A stretch of DNA of 64,000 bases. Origin: Muricauda sp. SCSIO 64092. GTDB lineage: Bacteria > Bacteroidota > Bacteroidia > Flavobacteriales > Flavobacteriaceae. The notes beneath the pieces were generated by a model that did not search any database, was not told the origin of the DNA, and was given only the letters and a program-made list of their open reading frames with translations. The translations under genes and the position numbers were made by a program. This document shows positions 17,978 to 28,543 of this stretch, piece by piece (the first letter of the stretch is position 1; the number at the start of each line of letters is the position of its first letter). The DNA is taken from positions 434,001 to 498,000 of the forward strand of contig NZ_CP095413.1 of the NCBI RefSeq assembly GCF_023016285.1, in the 5' to 3' direction.

Positions 17978-18301
17978 ATGAAATTTTACTACGTTTATAT
18001 TCTTCTATGTTCAAATGGTTTTACCTATAAGGGTATCACCGAAAATGTAACGAGACGTTTCAACGAACATCAAGATGGAATGAATCCCAATGCATTCACA
18101 TTTAAAAGAAGACCGGTTCAACTGATCTTCCAACAAGATTCTAATGATGTGTTGCAAGCCATATATTTTGAAAAGAAAATCAAGAAATGGAGCGCCGAAA
18201 AGAAACTGGCGTTGGCAAATGGAAATTTTGATTTCCTCCAGATTTTAGCAGAATGTAGAAATGCGACACATTATAAGTACCATACCAAAAATGAAGAATG
18301 A
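17978..18301 (+). CDS. GIY-YIG nuclease family protein
   Basis: A 107-residue single-domain nuclease. The motif pair is YVYILLCSNG (GIY position as VYI) and YKGITENVTRRFNEH (YIG position as YKG), with the conserved Arg in RRFNEH. FKRRPVQLIF and EKKIKKWSAEKKLAL follow, as in the UPF0213/YhbQ-like group common in Bacteroidota. It is alone between two genes that run the other way and is bracketed by a perfect 22-bp inverted repeat, 54 bases before and 65 bases after the gene. This layout suggests a small mobile or repeat-associated unit, in which the nuclease would act on the flanking sequence; that is inference. Confidence 0.88.
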   Translation: MKFYYVYILLCSNGFTYKGITENVTRRFNEHQDGMNPNAFTFKRRPVQLIFQQDSNDVLQAIYFEKKIKKWSAEKKLALANGNFDFLQILAECRNATHYKYHTKNEE

Positions 18302-18634
18302 CCTTAAACTATCTTATGGAGCATACTCAAGATACCAATTGGGGCTTTAAAGTTTTAAGTTCCAAAGAGGTCTCGACTGCGCTCGACCTGACCAACAAGG
18401 TGAATTAAAACATTATATTTCCGAACATCCATGAAGGTAGTGAATACCGCTATGGTGTATTTTAAAATGACATCAATCCTGTACAATAATATCGCCGCAA
18501 CATGCCGTCAGATGGCCGAAGGAATAGGATAAGCACTATCCCAAGAAACTTTCGCTATAGCCTATTAACTCGATGTTTTAAGACTATATCCAATCTAACA
18601 CACAGTGCGGCGATAAACAATTGGTTCTAAGGCA
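18302..18634. other. non-coding stretch after GIY-YIG gene
   Basis: Apart from the right inverted repeat (18367-18388) no coding frame, terminator or RNA could be supported here. Short frames contain several stops. Confidence 0.5.
18367..18388. repeat. right copy of 22-bp inverted repeat
   Basis: Begins GAGGTCTCGACTGCGCTC; it is the perfect reverse complement of 17902-17923. The two copies enclose about 487 bases including the GIY-YIG gene. Confidence 0.85.
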
Positions 18635-20176
18635 TTACAACGGAATATTTCCGTGTTTCTTCCAGGGGTTCTCCACTTCCTTATTTTCCAACATGGCAAA
18701 GGTTTTCAGCAATTTCCTTCTCGTATTCTCAGGTAGAATGACCTCATCTATAAAGCCGCGTCTTGCCGCACGATACGGATTGGCAAACTTATCCCCGTAT
18801 TCCTTTTCTTTCTCCTTGAGCTTTGCTTCGGGATCATCGGCTGCCGCAATCTCCCTTCTAAAAATAATCTCACTGGCGCCCTTGGCCCCCATTACCGCAA
18901 TCTCCGCAGTGGGCCATGCATAGTTAAAGTCGGCTCCAATATGCTTGGAATTCATTACATCATAGGCACCACCATAAGCTTTTCTGGTAATTACGGTTAC
19001 CCGTGGTACCGTAGCTTCACTTAAGGCATACAACAATTTAGCACCATGATTAATGATTCCAGTCCACTCCTGGTCGGTTCCTGGTAAAAATCCGGGCACA
19101 TCCACCAATACCAACAAAGGAATGTTGAACGCATCACAAAAACGGGTGAAACGGGCCGCTTTGGTGGAACTCTTTACGCCAAGAACCCCTGCCAAAAACA
19201 TTGGGTTGTTGGCAATAACACCAATACTTCGTCCACCTAATCGGGCGAAACCAACAATGATGTTCTCTGCATAGTCCTTATGGATTTCATAAAAAGAATC
19301 TTCATCAATAATACCCTCTATGACATCGTGCATATCATAGGGTTTATTTGGATTATCAGGAACCAGGCCTCGCAACTGCTCCCTGATCTCATCCCCTAGT
19401 TCATAAGGAATTGTGTTTGGTTTTTCCTGGTTGTTCTGTGGGAGATAATCCAAAAGTTTTTTGACATCCTCCAAACAAGCGGCATCATTGGCCGAGGTCT
19501 TATGGGCAACCCCCGATTTTGAGGCATGGGTATTGGCACCCCCAAGTTCCTCGGAAGTCACTTCCTCATTGGTTACCGTTTTAACAACATTGGGTCCCGT
19601 AACAAACATATAACTGGTCTGCTCCACCATCAGGATAAAATCAGTCATTGCCGGTGAGTACACTGCACCACCTGCGCAAGGCCCCATAATGGCGGACAAC
19701 TGCGGAATTACCCCGGAGGCTTGTACGTTCCGATAGAAAATATCGGCATAACCCCCCAAGGATTTAACCCCCTCTTGAATACGGGCTCCCCCAGAATCAT
19801 TAAGTCCAATGATTGGGGCACCAACCTTCATGGCCAGATCCATAACCTTGCAAATCTTCTCTGCATGGGTTTCGGACAATGCACCTCCAAAGACGGTGAA
19901 ATCCTGGGCATAAACGTAAACCAATCGTCCATTTACCGTTCCATAACCTGTAACGACCCCATCACCAAAATAAATTTCCTTGTCCATCCCAAAATCCGTG
20001 GTACGGTGGGTGACCAAAACACCCATTTCCTCAAAAGAACCATCATCCAACAGATAATTGATCCGTTCCCTGGCAGTTAACTTCTTTTTGGCATGTTGCT
20101 TTTCAATACGCTTCTCGCCACCGCCCAAGTGGGCAAGGGTCACTCGTTCTTCCAGCTTTTTTAATTTATCGTCCAT
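18635..20176 (-). CDS. pccB: acyl-CoA carboxylase beta subunit (propionyl-CoA carboxylase)
   Basis: The carboxyltransferase subunit moves CO2 from carboxybiotin to the acyl-CoA, here most likely propionyl-CoA, giving methylmalonyl-CoA. The 513-residue protein begins with the typical [18 protein letters not shown] and has two crotonase-like halves, with [14 protein letters not shown] (about 121-134) and [15 protein letters not shown] (about 360-374) forming the oxyanion and acyl-CoA sites. It is the last gene of a carrier-carboxylase-transferase operon, six bases after accC. Methylmalonyl-CoA mutase genes lie nearby and support the propionyl specificity. Confidence 0.93.
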   Translation of the reverse strand: MDDKLKKLEERVTLAHLGGGEKRIEKQHAKKKLTARERINYLLDDGSFEEMGVLVTHRTTDFGMDKEIYFGDGVVTGYGTVNGRLVYVYAQDFTVFGGALSETHAEKICKVMDLAMKVGAPIIGLNDSGGARIQEGVKSLGGYADIFYRNVQASGVIPQLSAIMGPCAGGAVYSPAMTDFILMVEQTSYMFVTGPNVVKTVTNEEVTSEELGGANTHASKSGVAHKTSANDAACLEDVKKLLDYLPQNNQEKPNTIPYELGDEIREQLRGLVPDNPNKPYDMHDVIEGIIDEDSFYEIHKDYAENIIVGFARLGGRSIGVIANNPMFLAGVLGVKSSTKAARFTRFCDAFNIPLLVLVDVPGFLPGTDQEWTGIINHGAKLLYALSEATVPRVTVITRKAYGGAYDVMNSKHIGADFNYAWPTAEIAVMGAKGASEIIFRREIAAADDPEAKLKEKEKEYGDKFANPYRAARRGFIDEVILPENTRRKLLKTFAMLENKEVENPWKKHGNIPL

Positions 20177-20181
20177 TGGAT

Positions 20182-21624
20182 TTAATTTGTGGGTAATTTT
20201 AGTTGTTTTTGGTCTTCAAAATATTGTTGCAATGCTACCAGGGCAGCAATCTTGGCCTCATTTTCCTTAGCTTCCTGAATCATTTCCGGAGCATAGTAGT
20301 TCTTTACGAAATGAGTGTCAAAATTCCCGGAGCGGAACGCCTCATGTCTCATCACAAATGCTCCAAAGGGCAGGGTAGTCTGTACCCCTTCCACTTCATA
20401 GGCCTCAATGGCTTTGATCATTAAGGCAATGGATTCTTCGCGCGTCTTTCCATAGGTAATCAATTTGGAAAGCATGGGGTCGTAATAGATAGGAATATCC
20501 ATACCTTCTTCAAAACCATTGTCCACTCGAATGTTTTCACCTACCGGCAACTGGTACCGTTCCAATTTCCCTACACTTGGCAGGAAATCGTTTAGAGGGT
20601 CTTCGGCATACACCCGCAGCTCCATCGCGTGGCCGTTGATCTTTAAATCTTCCTGTTTCATGGGCAATACTTCGCCACGTGCCACTTTTATCTGTAGCTC
20701 CACTAAATCCACACCGGAAATCAGTTCGGAGACCGGATGTTCCACTTGTAGACGCGTATTCATTTCAAGGAAATAGAAATTGTGGTCGGCATCCATTAAA
20801 AATTCAACCGTACCTGCACCCACATAATCACAGGCTTCGGCCACCTTTGTGGCGGCAATTCCCATTTCATTTCGCAATTCCGGGGTTAAAATGGACGATG
20901 GGGCTTCTTCAACTACCTTTTGGTGTCGACGCTGTATACTACATTCCCGTTCAAAAAAGTGGAGGATGTTGCCATGCATATCCGCCATTACCTGAATTTC
21001 GATATGACGGGGAGAGGTCACATATTTCTCAATAAAAACGGAGCCATCCCCAAAAGCGGAAGTGGCCTCACTGATCGCCCGCTTCATTTGGGATTCCAGG
21101 TCCTCTTCTTTGTCCACGATCCGCATTCCTTTTCCTCCCCCACCGGCAGAAGCTTTGATCAATACTGGAAAGCCTATTTCCTTGGCAATTTCCTGTGCCT
21201 TGTCAACATCCGTTATCGCTTCATCTATCCCCGGAACCATGGGAATATCGTATTTTTTAACGGCTTCCTTGGCAGCAAGCTTACTTCCCATCACCCGAAT
21301 GGCATGGGATTTTGGACCAATGAAAATCAGCCCATTCTTTTCAACGGCTTCGGCAAAGTCTGCATTTTCACTTAAAAAACCATATCCGGGATGGATACCG
21401 TCTACCTCCAGTTTTTTGGCATATTCAATTATTTTGTCCCCCAATAAATAGGATTGATTGGAAGGGGGCGGCCCTAGGCAAACGGCCTCGTCCGCAAAGC
21501 GCACATGCGGGGCATTTCTATCGGCTTCCGAGAAGACCGCAACGGTTTTGATTCCCATTTTTTTGGCGGTTCTCATTACCCTAATGGCAATTTCACCACG
21601 ATTGGCTACTAGTATCTTCTTCAT
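20182..21624 (-). CDS. accC: biotin carboxylase subunit of acyl-CoA carboxylase
   Basis: ATP-grasp enzyme that carboxylates biotin on the carrier protein encoded just upstream. The 480-residue sequence starts [21 protein letters not shown], has the glycine-rich ATP loop [14 protein letters not shown] (about 158-171) and the catalytic [14 protein letters not shown] (about 286-299). The C-terminal 35 residues are an extension without a biotin domain, so the carrier is separate. Six bases from both neighbours; operon with pccB. It could also be named pccA by function. Confidence 0.93.
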   Translation of the reverse strand: MKKILVANRGEIAIRVMRTAKKMGIKTVAVFSEADRNAPHVRFADEAVCLGPPPSNQSYLLGDKIIEYAKKLEVDGIHPGYGFLSENADFAEAVEKNGLIFIGPKSHAIRVMGSKLAAKEAVKKYDIPMVPGIDEAITDVDKAQEIAKEIGFPVLIKASAGGGGKGMRIVDKEEDLESQMKRAISEATSAFGDGSVFIEKYVTSPRHIEIQVMADMHGNILHFFERECSIQRRHQKVVEEAPSSILTPELRNEMGIAATKVAEACDYVGAGTVEFLMDADHNFYFLEMNTRLQVEHPVSELISGVDLVELQIKVARGEVLPMKQEDLKINGHAMELRVYAEDPLNDFLPSVGKLERYQLPVGENIRVDNGFEEGMDIPIYYDPMLSKLITYGKTREESIALMIKAIEAYEVEGVQTTLPFGAFVMRHEAFRSGNFDTHFVKNYYAPEMIQEAKENEAKIAALVALQQYFEDQKQLKLPTN

Positions 21625-21630
21625 CGTTTA

Positions 21631-22116
21631 CTATTCAAAAGTGATCAATACATGTTTCTTTTCAACGGCCTCACCTTGTTTTACGGTAATGCTCTTAATG
21701 GTGCCTTCCCTTGGAGAGGTAATTACATTCTCCATTTTCATGGCCTCCAAAATAAGAAGCGCATCACCCTCTTTTACCTCCTGTCCTTCGGACACGGAAA
21801 CTTCCAAGATCAAACCAGGCATAGGAGCCTCTATACTGCTCACCCGCGCCGAAGCACCCAGTGCGAAGCCCATTTCATCAATCAATAAATCCAAAGGATT
21901 TGCAATGGTCACCGCATAATTGGCATTGTTCACCTTTACGCCATAACTTTTTCCGTAGAAATCCTTGGAACTAAAATCGATGTGGTACGTTTGGTTGTTT
22001 TCCAGTAAGTGAAAGGAGTCGGTTCCTGTTTTGACCAAATCCAGGGATTTAAGGTCATCTGCTGTAAATTGAAACTCATATTGGTCGTTGACCTTGAGTT
22101 TAAAATTTTTTTTCAT
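21631..22116 (-). CDS. biotin/lipoyl carrier subunit of acyl-CoA carboxylase
   Basis: A 161-residue biotin carboxyl carrier protein. The C-terminal half is a biotinyl domain with ILEAMKMENVI (about 126-136), where the Lys between two Met is biotinylated. The N-terminal half is a short beta-rich domain seen in Bacteroidota carriers of propionyl-CoA or oxaloacetate decarboxylase type complexes. It is the first gene of the operon. A weak -7 like TATATTTA (minus strand, 22139-22146) lies 22 bases before the ATG. Confidence 0.88.
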   Translation of the reverse strand: MKKNFKLKVNDQYEFQFTADDLKSLDLVKTGTDSFHLLENNQTYHIDFSSKDFYGKSYGVKVNNANYAVTIANPLDLLIDEMGFALGASARVSSIEAPMPGLILEVSVSEGQEVKEGDALLILEAMKMENVITSPREGTIKSITVKQGEAVEKKHVLITFE

Positions 22117-22292
22117 AAAGGGACTATATAGTTATTTTTAAATATAAAGGTTTCACCCAAAATCAGCAACCAAAACTACACCCTCCATATATCCCATTAT
22201 ATGAAAAATGTCATGTTTCCGATAGATTTTTAATCGTACCTATGCAATCAAATTCTAACGAAGCCCAACTTCTAAGGATGCCTTCAAATGTG

Positions 22293-22300
22293 TACATTTG
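22293..22300 (+). promoter_or_regulatory. -7 promoter box for udk operon
   Basis: TACATTTG matches TAnnTTTG and lies 16 bases before ATG 22317. It overlaps any longer reading of udk and thereby fixes the start. Confidence 0.6.
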
Positions 22301-22316
22301 GATTAAACTTTTAGTA

Positions 22317-22925
22317 ATGCTTATCATAGGAATTGCTGGTGGGACGGGTTGTGGTAAAACCACGGTGGTAAATCAGATTGTAGAACAGCTACCAAAAGAC
22401 GAAGTAGTTGTGATATCACAGGATTCCTATTATAACGATTTGGGGCACCTCACCAAAGAAGAGCGAAGCGAGGTAAATTTTGACCATCCCAATTCCATTG
22501 ATTTTGAATTGCTTATTGAACATGTTAAAGAGTTAAAGTCGGGTAAGACCATAGAAATACCCATTTACTCCTTTGCTGAAGAAACGCGGTTGCAGGGGAC
22601 CATAAAGACGGAGCCCAAAGAGGTGGTCATTGTAGAAGGAATATTGGTATTGAGCAATCCCAGGCTAAGGGAACTCTTCGACATGAAAATTTATGTACAT
22701 GCAGATTCCGACGAGCGTCTGATAAGACGATTGCAACGTGATATCAGGGAACGGGGACATGATCTGGAAAAGGTCCTGCATCGTTATCAAACTGCCGTTA
22801 AGCCCATGCATAACGAATTCATTGAGCCTACCAAGGAGTTTGCCGATATCATTATTCCCAACAATCACTACAATACGGTGGCCGTGGATATGGTTCGGAC
22901 CATCATCAATCAAAAGCTTGTGTGA
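22317..22925 (+). CDS. udk: uridine kinase
   Basis: Phosphorylates uridine and cytidine to UMP and CMP in pyrimidine salvage. The 202-residue protein opens MLIIGIAGGTGCGKTTVV with a perfect P-loop at residues 7-15. It continues with VISQDSYYNDL (about 36-46), FDHPNSIDFELL (about 60-71) and YVHADSDERLIRRLQRDIRERGH, all canonical for Udk. Although the frame is open upstream to 22242, a -7 box at 22293 and the family start both favour 22317. ftsB starts one base after its stop. Confidence 0.94.
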   Translation: MLIIGIAGGTGCGKTTVVNQIVEQLPKDEVVVISQDSYYNDLGHLTKEERSEVNFDHPNSIDFELLIEHVKELKSGKTIEIPIYSFAEETRLQGTIKTEPKEVVIVEGILVLSNPRLRELFDMKIYVHADSDERLIRRLQRDIRERGHDLEKVLHRYQTAVKPMHNEFIEPTKEFADIIIPNNHYNTVAVDMVRTIINQKLV

Positions 22926-22926
22926 T

Positions 22927-23253
22927 ATGGGCTGGAAGGAATTAAGGCAGAAAAAATGGTTCAAGGTATTTACCAATACCTATATATTGGTATTGACCAT
23001 TTTTGCGATTTGGATGGCTTTTTTTGATACCAATTCCTTGTTGATACACAGGGAATTGCAACAAGAAATCAATAAGTTGGAGCAACAAAAGGACTTTTTG
23101 CAAAAAGAAATTGAAAAGGACAAAAAACTGCTCAATGAACTAAAGGACCCCAAAGCCCTGGAAAAGTATGCCAGGGAACACTATTACATGAAAAAGGACA
23201 ATGAGGAGGTCTTTTTAATAGAATATGAAGACAGTACAAAAGTGGGAAATTAA
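22927..23253 (+). CDS. FtsB/DivIC family septum formation initiator
   Basis: A 108-residue bitopic membrane protein: short cytoplasmic N-terminus, one membrane segment (YILVLTIFAIWMAFF, about 18-32), then a periplasmic coiled coil rich in Glu, Lys and Gln (about 43-75) ending in KYAREHYYMKKDNEEVF. This is the DivIC/FtsB layout; these proteins link FtsL and FtsQ and help trigger septal wall synthesis. It begins one base after udk and ends two bases before the mutase small subunit, in one operon. The start was set at 22927 because the longer reading would overlap udk. Confidence 0.88.
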   Translation: MGWKELRQKKWFKVFTNTYILVLTIFAIWMAFFDTNSLLIHRELQQEINKLEQQKDFLQKEIEKDKKLLNELKDPKALEKYAREHYYMKKDNEEVFLIEYEDSTKVGN

Positions 23254-23255
23254 CT

Positions 23256-24647
23256 ATGAAAAACAATTCGCTTTTTTCGGAATTTGAACCTGTTTTAGCC
23301 AAACAGTGGAAACAGAAAATCCAAATGGATTTAAGGGGTGCCGACTATAACGACACCTTGATTTGGGAATCTTTGGAGGGCATAAAGGTAAAACCATTTT
23401 ATAACCACGAAGATGTGGAGGCCAATTCCAATTTTCAATTTACCGGGGAACATACCTGGCAGATAGGTCAGATCGTTTATGGGGGCAACCCCAATTTGGC
23501 CAATAAAAAGGCTTTGGATATTTTAAAAAGGGGGGCCGGTGCCTTAGTTTTTGAAATCTCCGACGTGGATATGGATTGGTCCGCACTATTGGATGGCATT
23601 CCTTTGGAATCCATTCCAATCCATATTGACTTTCATACTTTGGAAGTTGGGGCCTTGGAACGTTTACAAAAGTATCTGGGGGACCGCGCCTCCAAAATAT
23701 ACCTTCATATAGATATTATTGGGCATTTGGCCAAAAGTGGAAATTGGTACCAGAACCTGGAAAAAGACCACCAGGCATTTGATCAAATCCAAACCTTAAC
23801 GGCTACTACAAAGGGTATTTCCGCGATTTCGGTGGATATGTCCCTGTATCAAAATGCCGGTGCAAATATTGTACAGCAACTGGCCTATGGGTTGGCACAT
23901 GTGAATGAGTATTTGAATCATTCCACAGATGTCGTTTCCAACGTTACTAAAGAAGGCATTACGTTCAAAGTGGCCATTGGGCCCAATTATTTCTTTGAAA
24001 TTGCAAAACTCAAAGCCCTGAGATGGCTATGGAAGTCCCTTGCCGCGGAATATGGCATCGAAACCGATTGCCACATTTTGGCCATTCCTTCCAAACGCAA
24101 TAAAGCACTCTATGATTATAATGTGAATATGCTCAGGACCACCTCGGAATGTATGTCCGCGGTCTTGGGTGGGGCAAATACCGTTTGCAATCAATCCTAT
24201 GATGCACTCTACCATAAAGATAATGAGTTTGGGGAGCGTATTGCCAGAAATCAATTGTTACTATTAAAAGAGGAAAGCTATTTTGATGAGGCCATAAAAG
24301 CTTCCGAAGGAAGCTATTATATAGAGGCATTGACACAGGAACTGGCGCAAAAGGCCTTGGGGCTCTTTAAGCAATTGGAGGCCTCTGGTGGATTTTTGGG
24401 TGAGTTGAAAAAGGGAATCATCCAGAAAAAAATCAAAGAAGCCGCTGCCAAAGAACAAGAACAGTTCGATACTGGAAAATTGGTGCTCCTGGGTACCAAT
24501 ACATATCAAAATCCCGAGGACAAAATGAAGGATAGCCTGGAACTCTTCCCATTCCTCAAAACAGATAAAAGAAAAACTTTGGTCGAACCTATCCTGGAAA
24601 AACGGTTATCCGAGTCCTTGGAACAAAATCGGTTGAAAGATGAGTAG
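23256..24647 (+). CDS. mutA: methylmalonyl-CoA mutase small subunit
   Basis: The 463-residue protein is homologous to the TIM-barrel part of methylmalonyl-CoA mutase: [20 protein letters not shown] near residues 15-35, [25 protein letters not shown] and later [20 protein letters not shown]. It ends without a B12-binding domain, unlike the large subunit, so it is the structural, non-catalytic partner as in other heterodimeric mutases. It overlaps the large subunit gene by eight bases. Together they isomerise methylmalonyl-CoA to succinyl-CoA. Confidence 0.92.
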   Translation: MKNNSLFSEFEPVLAKQWKQKIQMDLRGADYNDTLIWESLEGIKVKPFYNHEDVEANSNFQFTGEHTWQIGQIVYGGNPNLANKKALDILKRGAGALVFEISDVDMDWSALLDGIPLESIPIHIDFHTLEVGALERLQKYLGDRASKIYLHIDIIGHLAKSGNWYQNLEKDHQAFDQIQTLTATTKGISAISVDMSLYQNAGANIVQQLAYGLAHVNEYLNHSTDVVSNVTKEGITFKVAIGPNYFFEIAKLKALRWLWKSLAAEYGIETDCHILAIPSKRNKALYDYNVNMLRTTSECMSAVLGGANTVCNQSYDALYHKDNEFGERIARNQLLLLKEESYFDEAIKASEGSYYIEALTQELAQKALGLFKQLEASGGFLGELKKGIIQKKIKEAAAKEQEQFDTGKLVLLGTNTYQNPEDKMKDSLELFPFLKTDKRKTLVEPILEKRLSESLEQNRLKDE

Positions 24648-26709
24648 AAAAAATATCCAAGAGCTAGAGCTCAAAACTTCAAATCAAAAAGAACAAGCAA
24701 CCAAACTGGGCCATGAAAACTTTGTGGCCGGTATCCGTCCATTTCTCCGTGGTCCCTACTCCACAATGTACGTACGCCGACCATGGACCATACGGCAATA
24801 TGCGGGATTCTCCACTGCGGAGGAGAGCAACGCTTTCTATCGCAGAAATTTGGCCGCAGGCCAGAAGGGACTTTCCGTTGCCTTTGACCTGCCAACGCAC
24901 CGGGGCTATGATAGCGATAACGAACGTGTGGTAGGTGATGTCGGCAAAGCGGGCGTGGCCATAGATTCCGTGGAGGATATGAAAATTTTGTTCGATGGAA
25001 TTCCACTCGACAAAATGTCCGTTTCCATGACCATGAATGGGGCCGTTATTCCGGTGATGGCCTTCTATATAGTAGCGGCAATGGAACAGGGGGTAGAATT
25101 AAACCAGCTTTCCGGTACCATCCAAAATGATATTCTAAAGGAATTCATGGTACGGAATACGTATATCTATCCACCAACACCTTCCATGCAGTTGATTGCC
25201 GATATCTTCGAGTATACCAGCCAAAATATGCCCCGTTTCAACAGCATCAGTATTTCCGGATACCATATGCATGAGGCAGGCGCCCCCGCAGCTATGGAAA
25301 TAGCCTACACCCTGGCCGATGGGATTGAATATATTAGGACCGGGTTAAAGGCAGGGTTAAAAATTGACGAATTTGCCCCCCGTCTCTCCTTCTTTTGGGG
25401 TATTGGTATGAAGCACTTTACCGAAATCGCCAAAATGCGTGCGGCGCGAATGCTTTGGGCCAAATTGGTCAAGGAATTTGACCCCACAAACGAAAAATCG
25501 CTAATGTTGCGTACCCATTCCCAGACCAGTGGCTGGAGCTTAACAGAGCAAGATCCGTTCAATAATGTGGCACGGACCACCATTGAGGCCATGGCCGCAG
25601 CCTTTGGCGGAACCCAGAGTCTGCATACCAACGCACTTGATGAAGCAATTGCATTGCCAACGGATTTTAGTGCCAGAATTGCGCGTAACACGCAAATTTA
25701 CCTACAGCAGGAGACCCATATTACCCGTACGGTGGATCCTTGGGCGGGAAGCCATTATGTAGAAAAATTAACCGATGAAATCGCTTCGGAAGCCTGGGAA
25801 CTTATTAAGGAGGTGGAAGATTTGGGCGGAATGACAAAAGCCATTGAAGCAGGAATCCCAAAATTGCGAATTGAAGAGGCAGCAGCCAAAAAACAAGCAC
25901 GATTGGATAGTGGACAGGAAGTATTGGTTGGGGTGAACAAGTATGTTCTGGAAAACGAGGACGACCTACAAATTCTGGAAGTTGACAATAAAAAGGTACG
26001 ACAACAACAGGTAGAACAAATTGCGGAAATTCGAAAAGGGCGTGATGCGGAAAAAGTCCAAAAGGCATTGTTGGACATAGAACAGGCCTCCGCCAAGAAA
26101 ATGAAGGACGGAAGCGGTGAAAATTTGTTAGCTTTAGCCGTAATTGCGGCCAAGGAAAGAGCAACCCTGGGTGAAATCAGTGATGCCATGGAAAAGGTCT
26201 TTGGCAGGCATAAAGCACAAATTCAATCGGTAAGTGGTGTGTATTCCAAAGAAATAAAGGACGATAAAAGTTTTGAAAAGGCCAGGGAAATGGCGGACGC
26301 TTTTGCAGAGCAAGAAGGCCGACGCCCCCGTATCATGGTGGCCAAAATGGGACAGGATGGTCATGACCGAGGTGCCAAAGTGGTCGCCACAGGTTATGCC
26401 GATTTAGGTTTCGACGTGGATATAGGACCGCTTTTCCAAACACCGGAAGAAGTGGCCAAACAAGCTGTGGAAAACGATGTACACGTCCTAGGGGTATCTT
26501 CCCTCGCTGCAGGACACAAAACCTTGGTTCCCAATGTAATCCAGGAGCTTAAAAACTATGGTAGGGAGGACATTATGGTGATTGTTGGCGGGGTGATCCC
26601 CAAACAGGATTATGATTTCCTTTTTGATTCAGGCACGATGGCCGTTTTTGGTCCAGGTACCAAAATTAGCGAAGCAGCCATTGAAATTTTAGGGATTTTA
26701 ATGCGGTAA
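24640..26709 (+). CDS. mutB: methylmalonyl-CoA mutase large (catalytic) subunit
   Basis: The 689-residue adenosylcobalamin enzyme has the substrate barrel first: [21 protein letters not shown] at about 38-58, [18 protein letters not shown], then [21 protein letters not shown]-terminal B12 domain carries [20 protein letters not shown], with the cobalt-ligating His in DGHDRG near residue 571. It converts (R)-methylmalonyl-CoA to succinyl-CoA. The carboxylase operon 18.6-22.1 kb supplies methylmalonyl-CoA, so the window encodes a nearly complete propionate-to-succinate route; the epimerase is not here. Confidence 0.96.
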   Translation: MSRKNIQELELKTSNQKEQATKLGHENFVAGIRPFLRGPYSTMYVRRPWTIRQYAGFSTAEESNAFYRRNLAAGQKGLSVAFDLPTHRGYDSDNERVVGDVGKAGVAIDSVEDMKILFDGIPLDKMSVSMTMNGAVIPVMAFYIVAAMEQGVELNQLSGTIQNDILKEFMVRNTYIYPPTPSMQLIADIFEYTSQNMPRFNSISISGYHMHEAGAPAAMEIAYTLADGIEYIRTGLKAGLKIDEFAPRLSFFWGIGMKHFTEIAKMRAARMLWAKLVKEFDPTNEKSLMLRTHSQTSGWSLTEQDPFNNVARTTIEAMAAAFGGTQSLHTNALDEAIALPTDFSARIARNTQIYLQQETHITRTVDPWAGSHYVEKLTDEIASEAWELIKEVEDLGGMTKAIEAGIPKLRIEEAAAKKQARLDSGQEVLVGVNKYVLENEDDLQILEVDNKKVRQQQVEQIAEIRKGRDAEKVQKALLDIEQASAKKMKDGSGENLLALAVIAAKERATLGEISDAMEKVFGRHKAQIQSVSGVYSKEIKDDKSFEKAREMADAFAEQEGRRPRIMVAKMGQDGHDRGAKVVATGYADLGFDVDIGPLFQTPEEVAKQAVENDVHVLGVSSLAAGHKTLVPNVIQELKNYGREDIMVIVGGVIPKQDYDFLFDSGTMAVFGPGTKISEAAIEILGILMR

Positions 26710-26857
26710 AAACCGTAAAACATTTTAGTAACGATTTAAAAACCAAACTTTAACTTTCTTTAACGCAAGCTGTTGCACTTATTCACCCAGTGTTAACAAA
26801 TTCCGCTTTTTGGCGTTATAAATAATTGTATTTTTAACCCCTAACTTATCTTATGTA

Positions 26858-27631
26858 ATGGGCAAAATTATTGCTATTGCGAATCAAAAAGGTGGGGTTG
26901 GAAAAACTACTACTACGGTAAATTTAGCGGCCTCATTAGGGGTTTTGGAAAAGAAAGTCCTGTTAATTGATGCCGATCCCCAGGCCAATGCCACATCAGG
27001 GTTGGGAGTTGACGTAGATAGTGTGGAAAAAGGCACCTACCAATTATTGGAACATACCCTGACTGCCAAAAGCACCATAGTGCAGACCGCTTCCCCAAAT
27101 GTTGACCTCATCCCCGCCCATATCGATTTGGTGGCCATTGAGATTGAGTTGGTTGACAAGGATGACAGGGAATACATGATGAAGCAGGCCATACAGGAGG
27201 TTAGGGAGGATTATGATTTTATATTGATTGATTGTGCCCCTTCCCTTGGGTTGTTGACCCTGAATGCATTGACAGCGGCAGATTCTGTAATGATACCCAT
27301 TCAATGCGAATATTTTGCCCTGGAAGGATTGGGGAAATTATTGAATACGGTAAAAAGCGTACAGCGGATCCACAATACGGATTTGGACATTGAAGGGATG
27401 TTACTGACCATGTTCGACTCCAGACTCCGATTGTCCAATCAGGTAGTGGAAGAAGTAAAAAAACACTTTGCGGATATGGTTTTTAACACCATTATCCAGC
27501 GGAACGTAAAGCTGAGTGAAGCACCCAGTTATGGTGAAAGTATCATAAAATACGATGCCAGTAGTCGAGGGGCATCCAACTATTTGAACTTGGCGCAAGA
27601 ATTATTGAACAAGAACAAGGAAAAGGTTTAA
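26858..27631 (+). CDS. parA: ParA chromosome partitioning ATPase
   Basis: A 257-residue Soj/ParA-type ATPase. It begins GKIIAIANQKGGVGKTTTTVNLAASL with the deviant Walker A (KGGVGKTTT), followed by LLIDADPQANATSGLG and FILIDCAPSLGLLTLNAL for Walker A' and B. It drives origin segregation with ParB, which starts directly after its stop. The preceding 148 bases hold a near-consensus -7 box TATTTTTA (26829-26836). Confidence 0.95.
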   Translation: MGKIIAIANQKGGVGKTTTTVNLAASLGVLEKKVLLIDADPQANATSGLGVDVDSVEKGTYQLLEHTLTAKSTIVQTASPNVDLIPAHIDLVAIEIELVDKDDREYMMKQAIQEVREDYDFILIDCAPSLGLLTLNALTAADSVMIPIQCEYFALEGLGKLLNTVKSVQRIHNTDLDIEGMLLTMFDSRLRLSNQVVEEVKKHFADMVFNTIIQRNVKLSEAPSYGESIIKYDASSRGASNYLNLAQELLNKNKEKV

Positions 27632-28543
27632 ATGGCAAAGGCGACCAAAAAACAGGCCCTTGGAAGAGGGCTTTCTGCTTTATTGAAAGATCCTGAAAAC
27701 GATATACAATCGGTTGGGGACAAAAATGCGGATAAAGTAATTGGTAATGTTGTAGAACTGGAACTCTCGGCCATAGCGGTCAATCCATTTCAGCCCAGGA
27801 CCAATTTCAATGACGAGTCGCTTCAAGAACTGGCCAGTTCCATAAGGGAATTGGGCATTATCCAGCCCATAACGGTCAGAAAACTGGATTTCAATACATA
27901 CCAGCTCGTTTCGGGAGAACGAAGGTTTAGGGCCTCAAAGTTGGTTGGTCTGGAGACCATTCCAGCGTATATCCGCATTGCCAATGACCAGGAATCCCTG
28001 GAAATGGCATTGGTGGAAAACATTCAACGCCAAGACCTTGACCCCATTGAAATTGCCCTTTCCTATCAGCGACTGATCGATGAAATTCAACTGACCCAGG
28101 AAAAATTAAGCGAGCGTGTAGGAAAAAAGCGTTCAACAATAACCAACTATTTGCGATTGCTAAAACTCCATCCCATTATCCAAACAGGAATGCGTGATGG
28201 TTTCATAAGTATGGGCCATGGTAGGGCACTGATCAATATTGAAAAGAAAAAAGAACAGATAGAGGCCTTTGAAAAAATAGTTGCCAACAGTCTTTCCGTT
28301 AGGGAAACCGAACAGCTGGTCCGCACTTACAAGGAGGGTAAGACCCAGGGAAAAGATGGAAAAACGAAAAGCAAGGGCAAATCCCTCCCGGAATACGCCA
28401 GTAGCCATTTGGACGGTATTAGGGAATACATGGCCACAAGGGTAGAGATCAATGCCTCAGATTCCGGAAAAGGTAAAATTGTAATACCGTTTCATTCCAA
28501 AGAAGAGTTTCAACGACTCAAAAAAATACTTTCCGGTGAATAG
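27632..28543 (+). CDS. parB: ParB chromosome partitioning protein
   Basis: A 303-residue ParB/Spo0J CTPase and DNA clamp. The N-terminus has the ParA-activating region KKQALGRGLSALLKD. NPFQPRTNFNDESLQELASS and LVSGERRFRASKLVG form the CTP-binding ParB domain. Helix-turn-helix LTQEKLSERVGKKRSTITNYLRLL follows, and the C-terminal end is the dimer domain. It follows parA with no gap and overlaps the next gene by eight bases. No ParB-binding parS palindrome was recognised in this window. Confidence 0.95.
   Translation: MAKATKKQALGRGLSALLKDPENDIQSVGDKNADKVIGNVVELELSAIAVNPFQPRTNFNDESLQELASSIRELGIIQPITVRKLDFNTYQLVSGERRFRASKLVGLETIPAYIRIANDQESLEMALVENIQRQDLDPIEIALSYQRLIDEIQLTQEKLSERVGKKRSTITNYLRLLKLHPIIQTGMRDGFISMGHGRALINIEKKKEQIEAFEKIVANSLSVRETEQLVRTYKEGKTQGKDGKTKSKGKSLPEYASSHLDGIREYMATRVEINASDSGKGKIVIPFHSKEEFQRLKKILSGE

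Noticed and set aside
18440..18600. Possible four-helix-bundle protein remnant (short frame with NNIAA and MAEG)
   Set aside because: Order of the motifs does not match the family and the frame has stops at once.
26710..28543. parS centromere palindrome near parAB
   Set aside because: No sequence resembling the conserved 16-bp parS palindrome was found in or around these genes.
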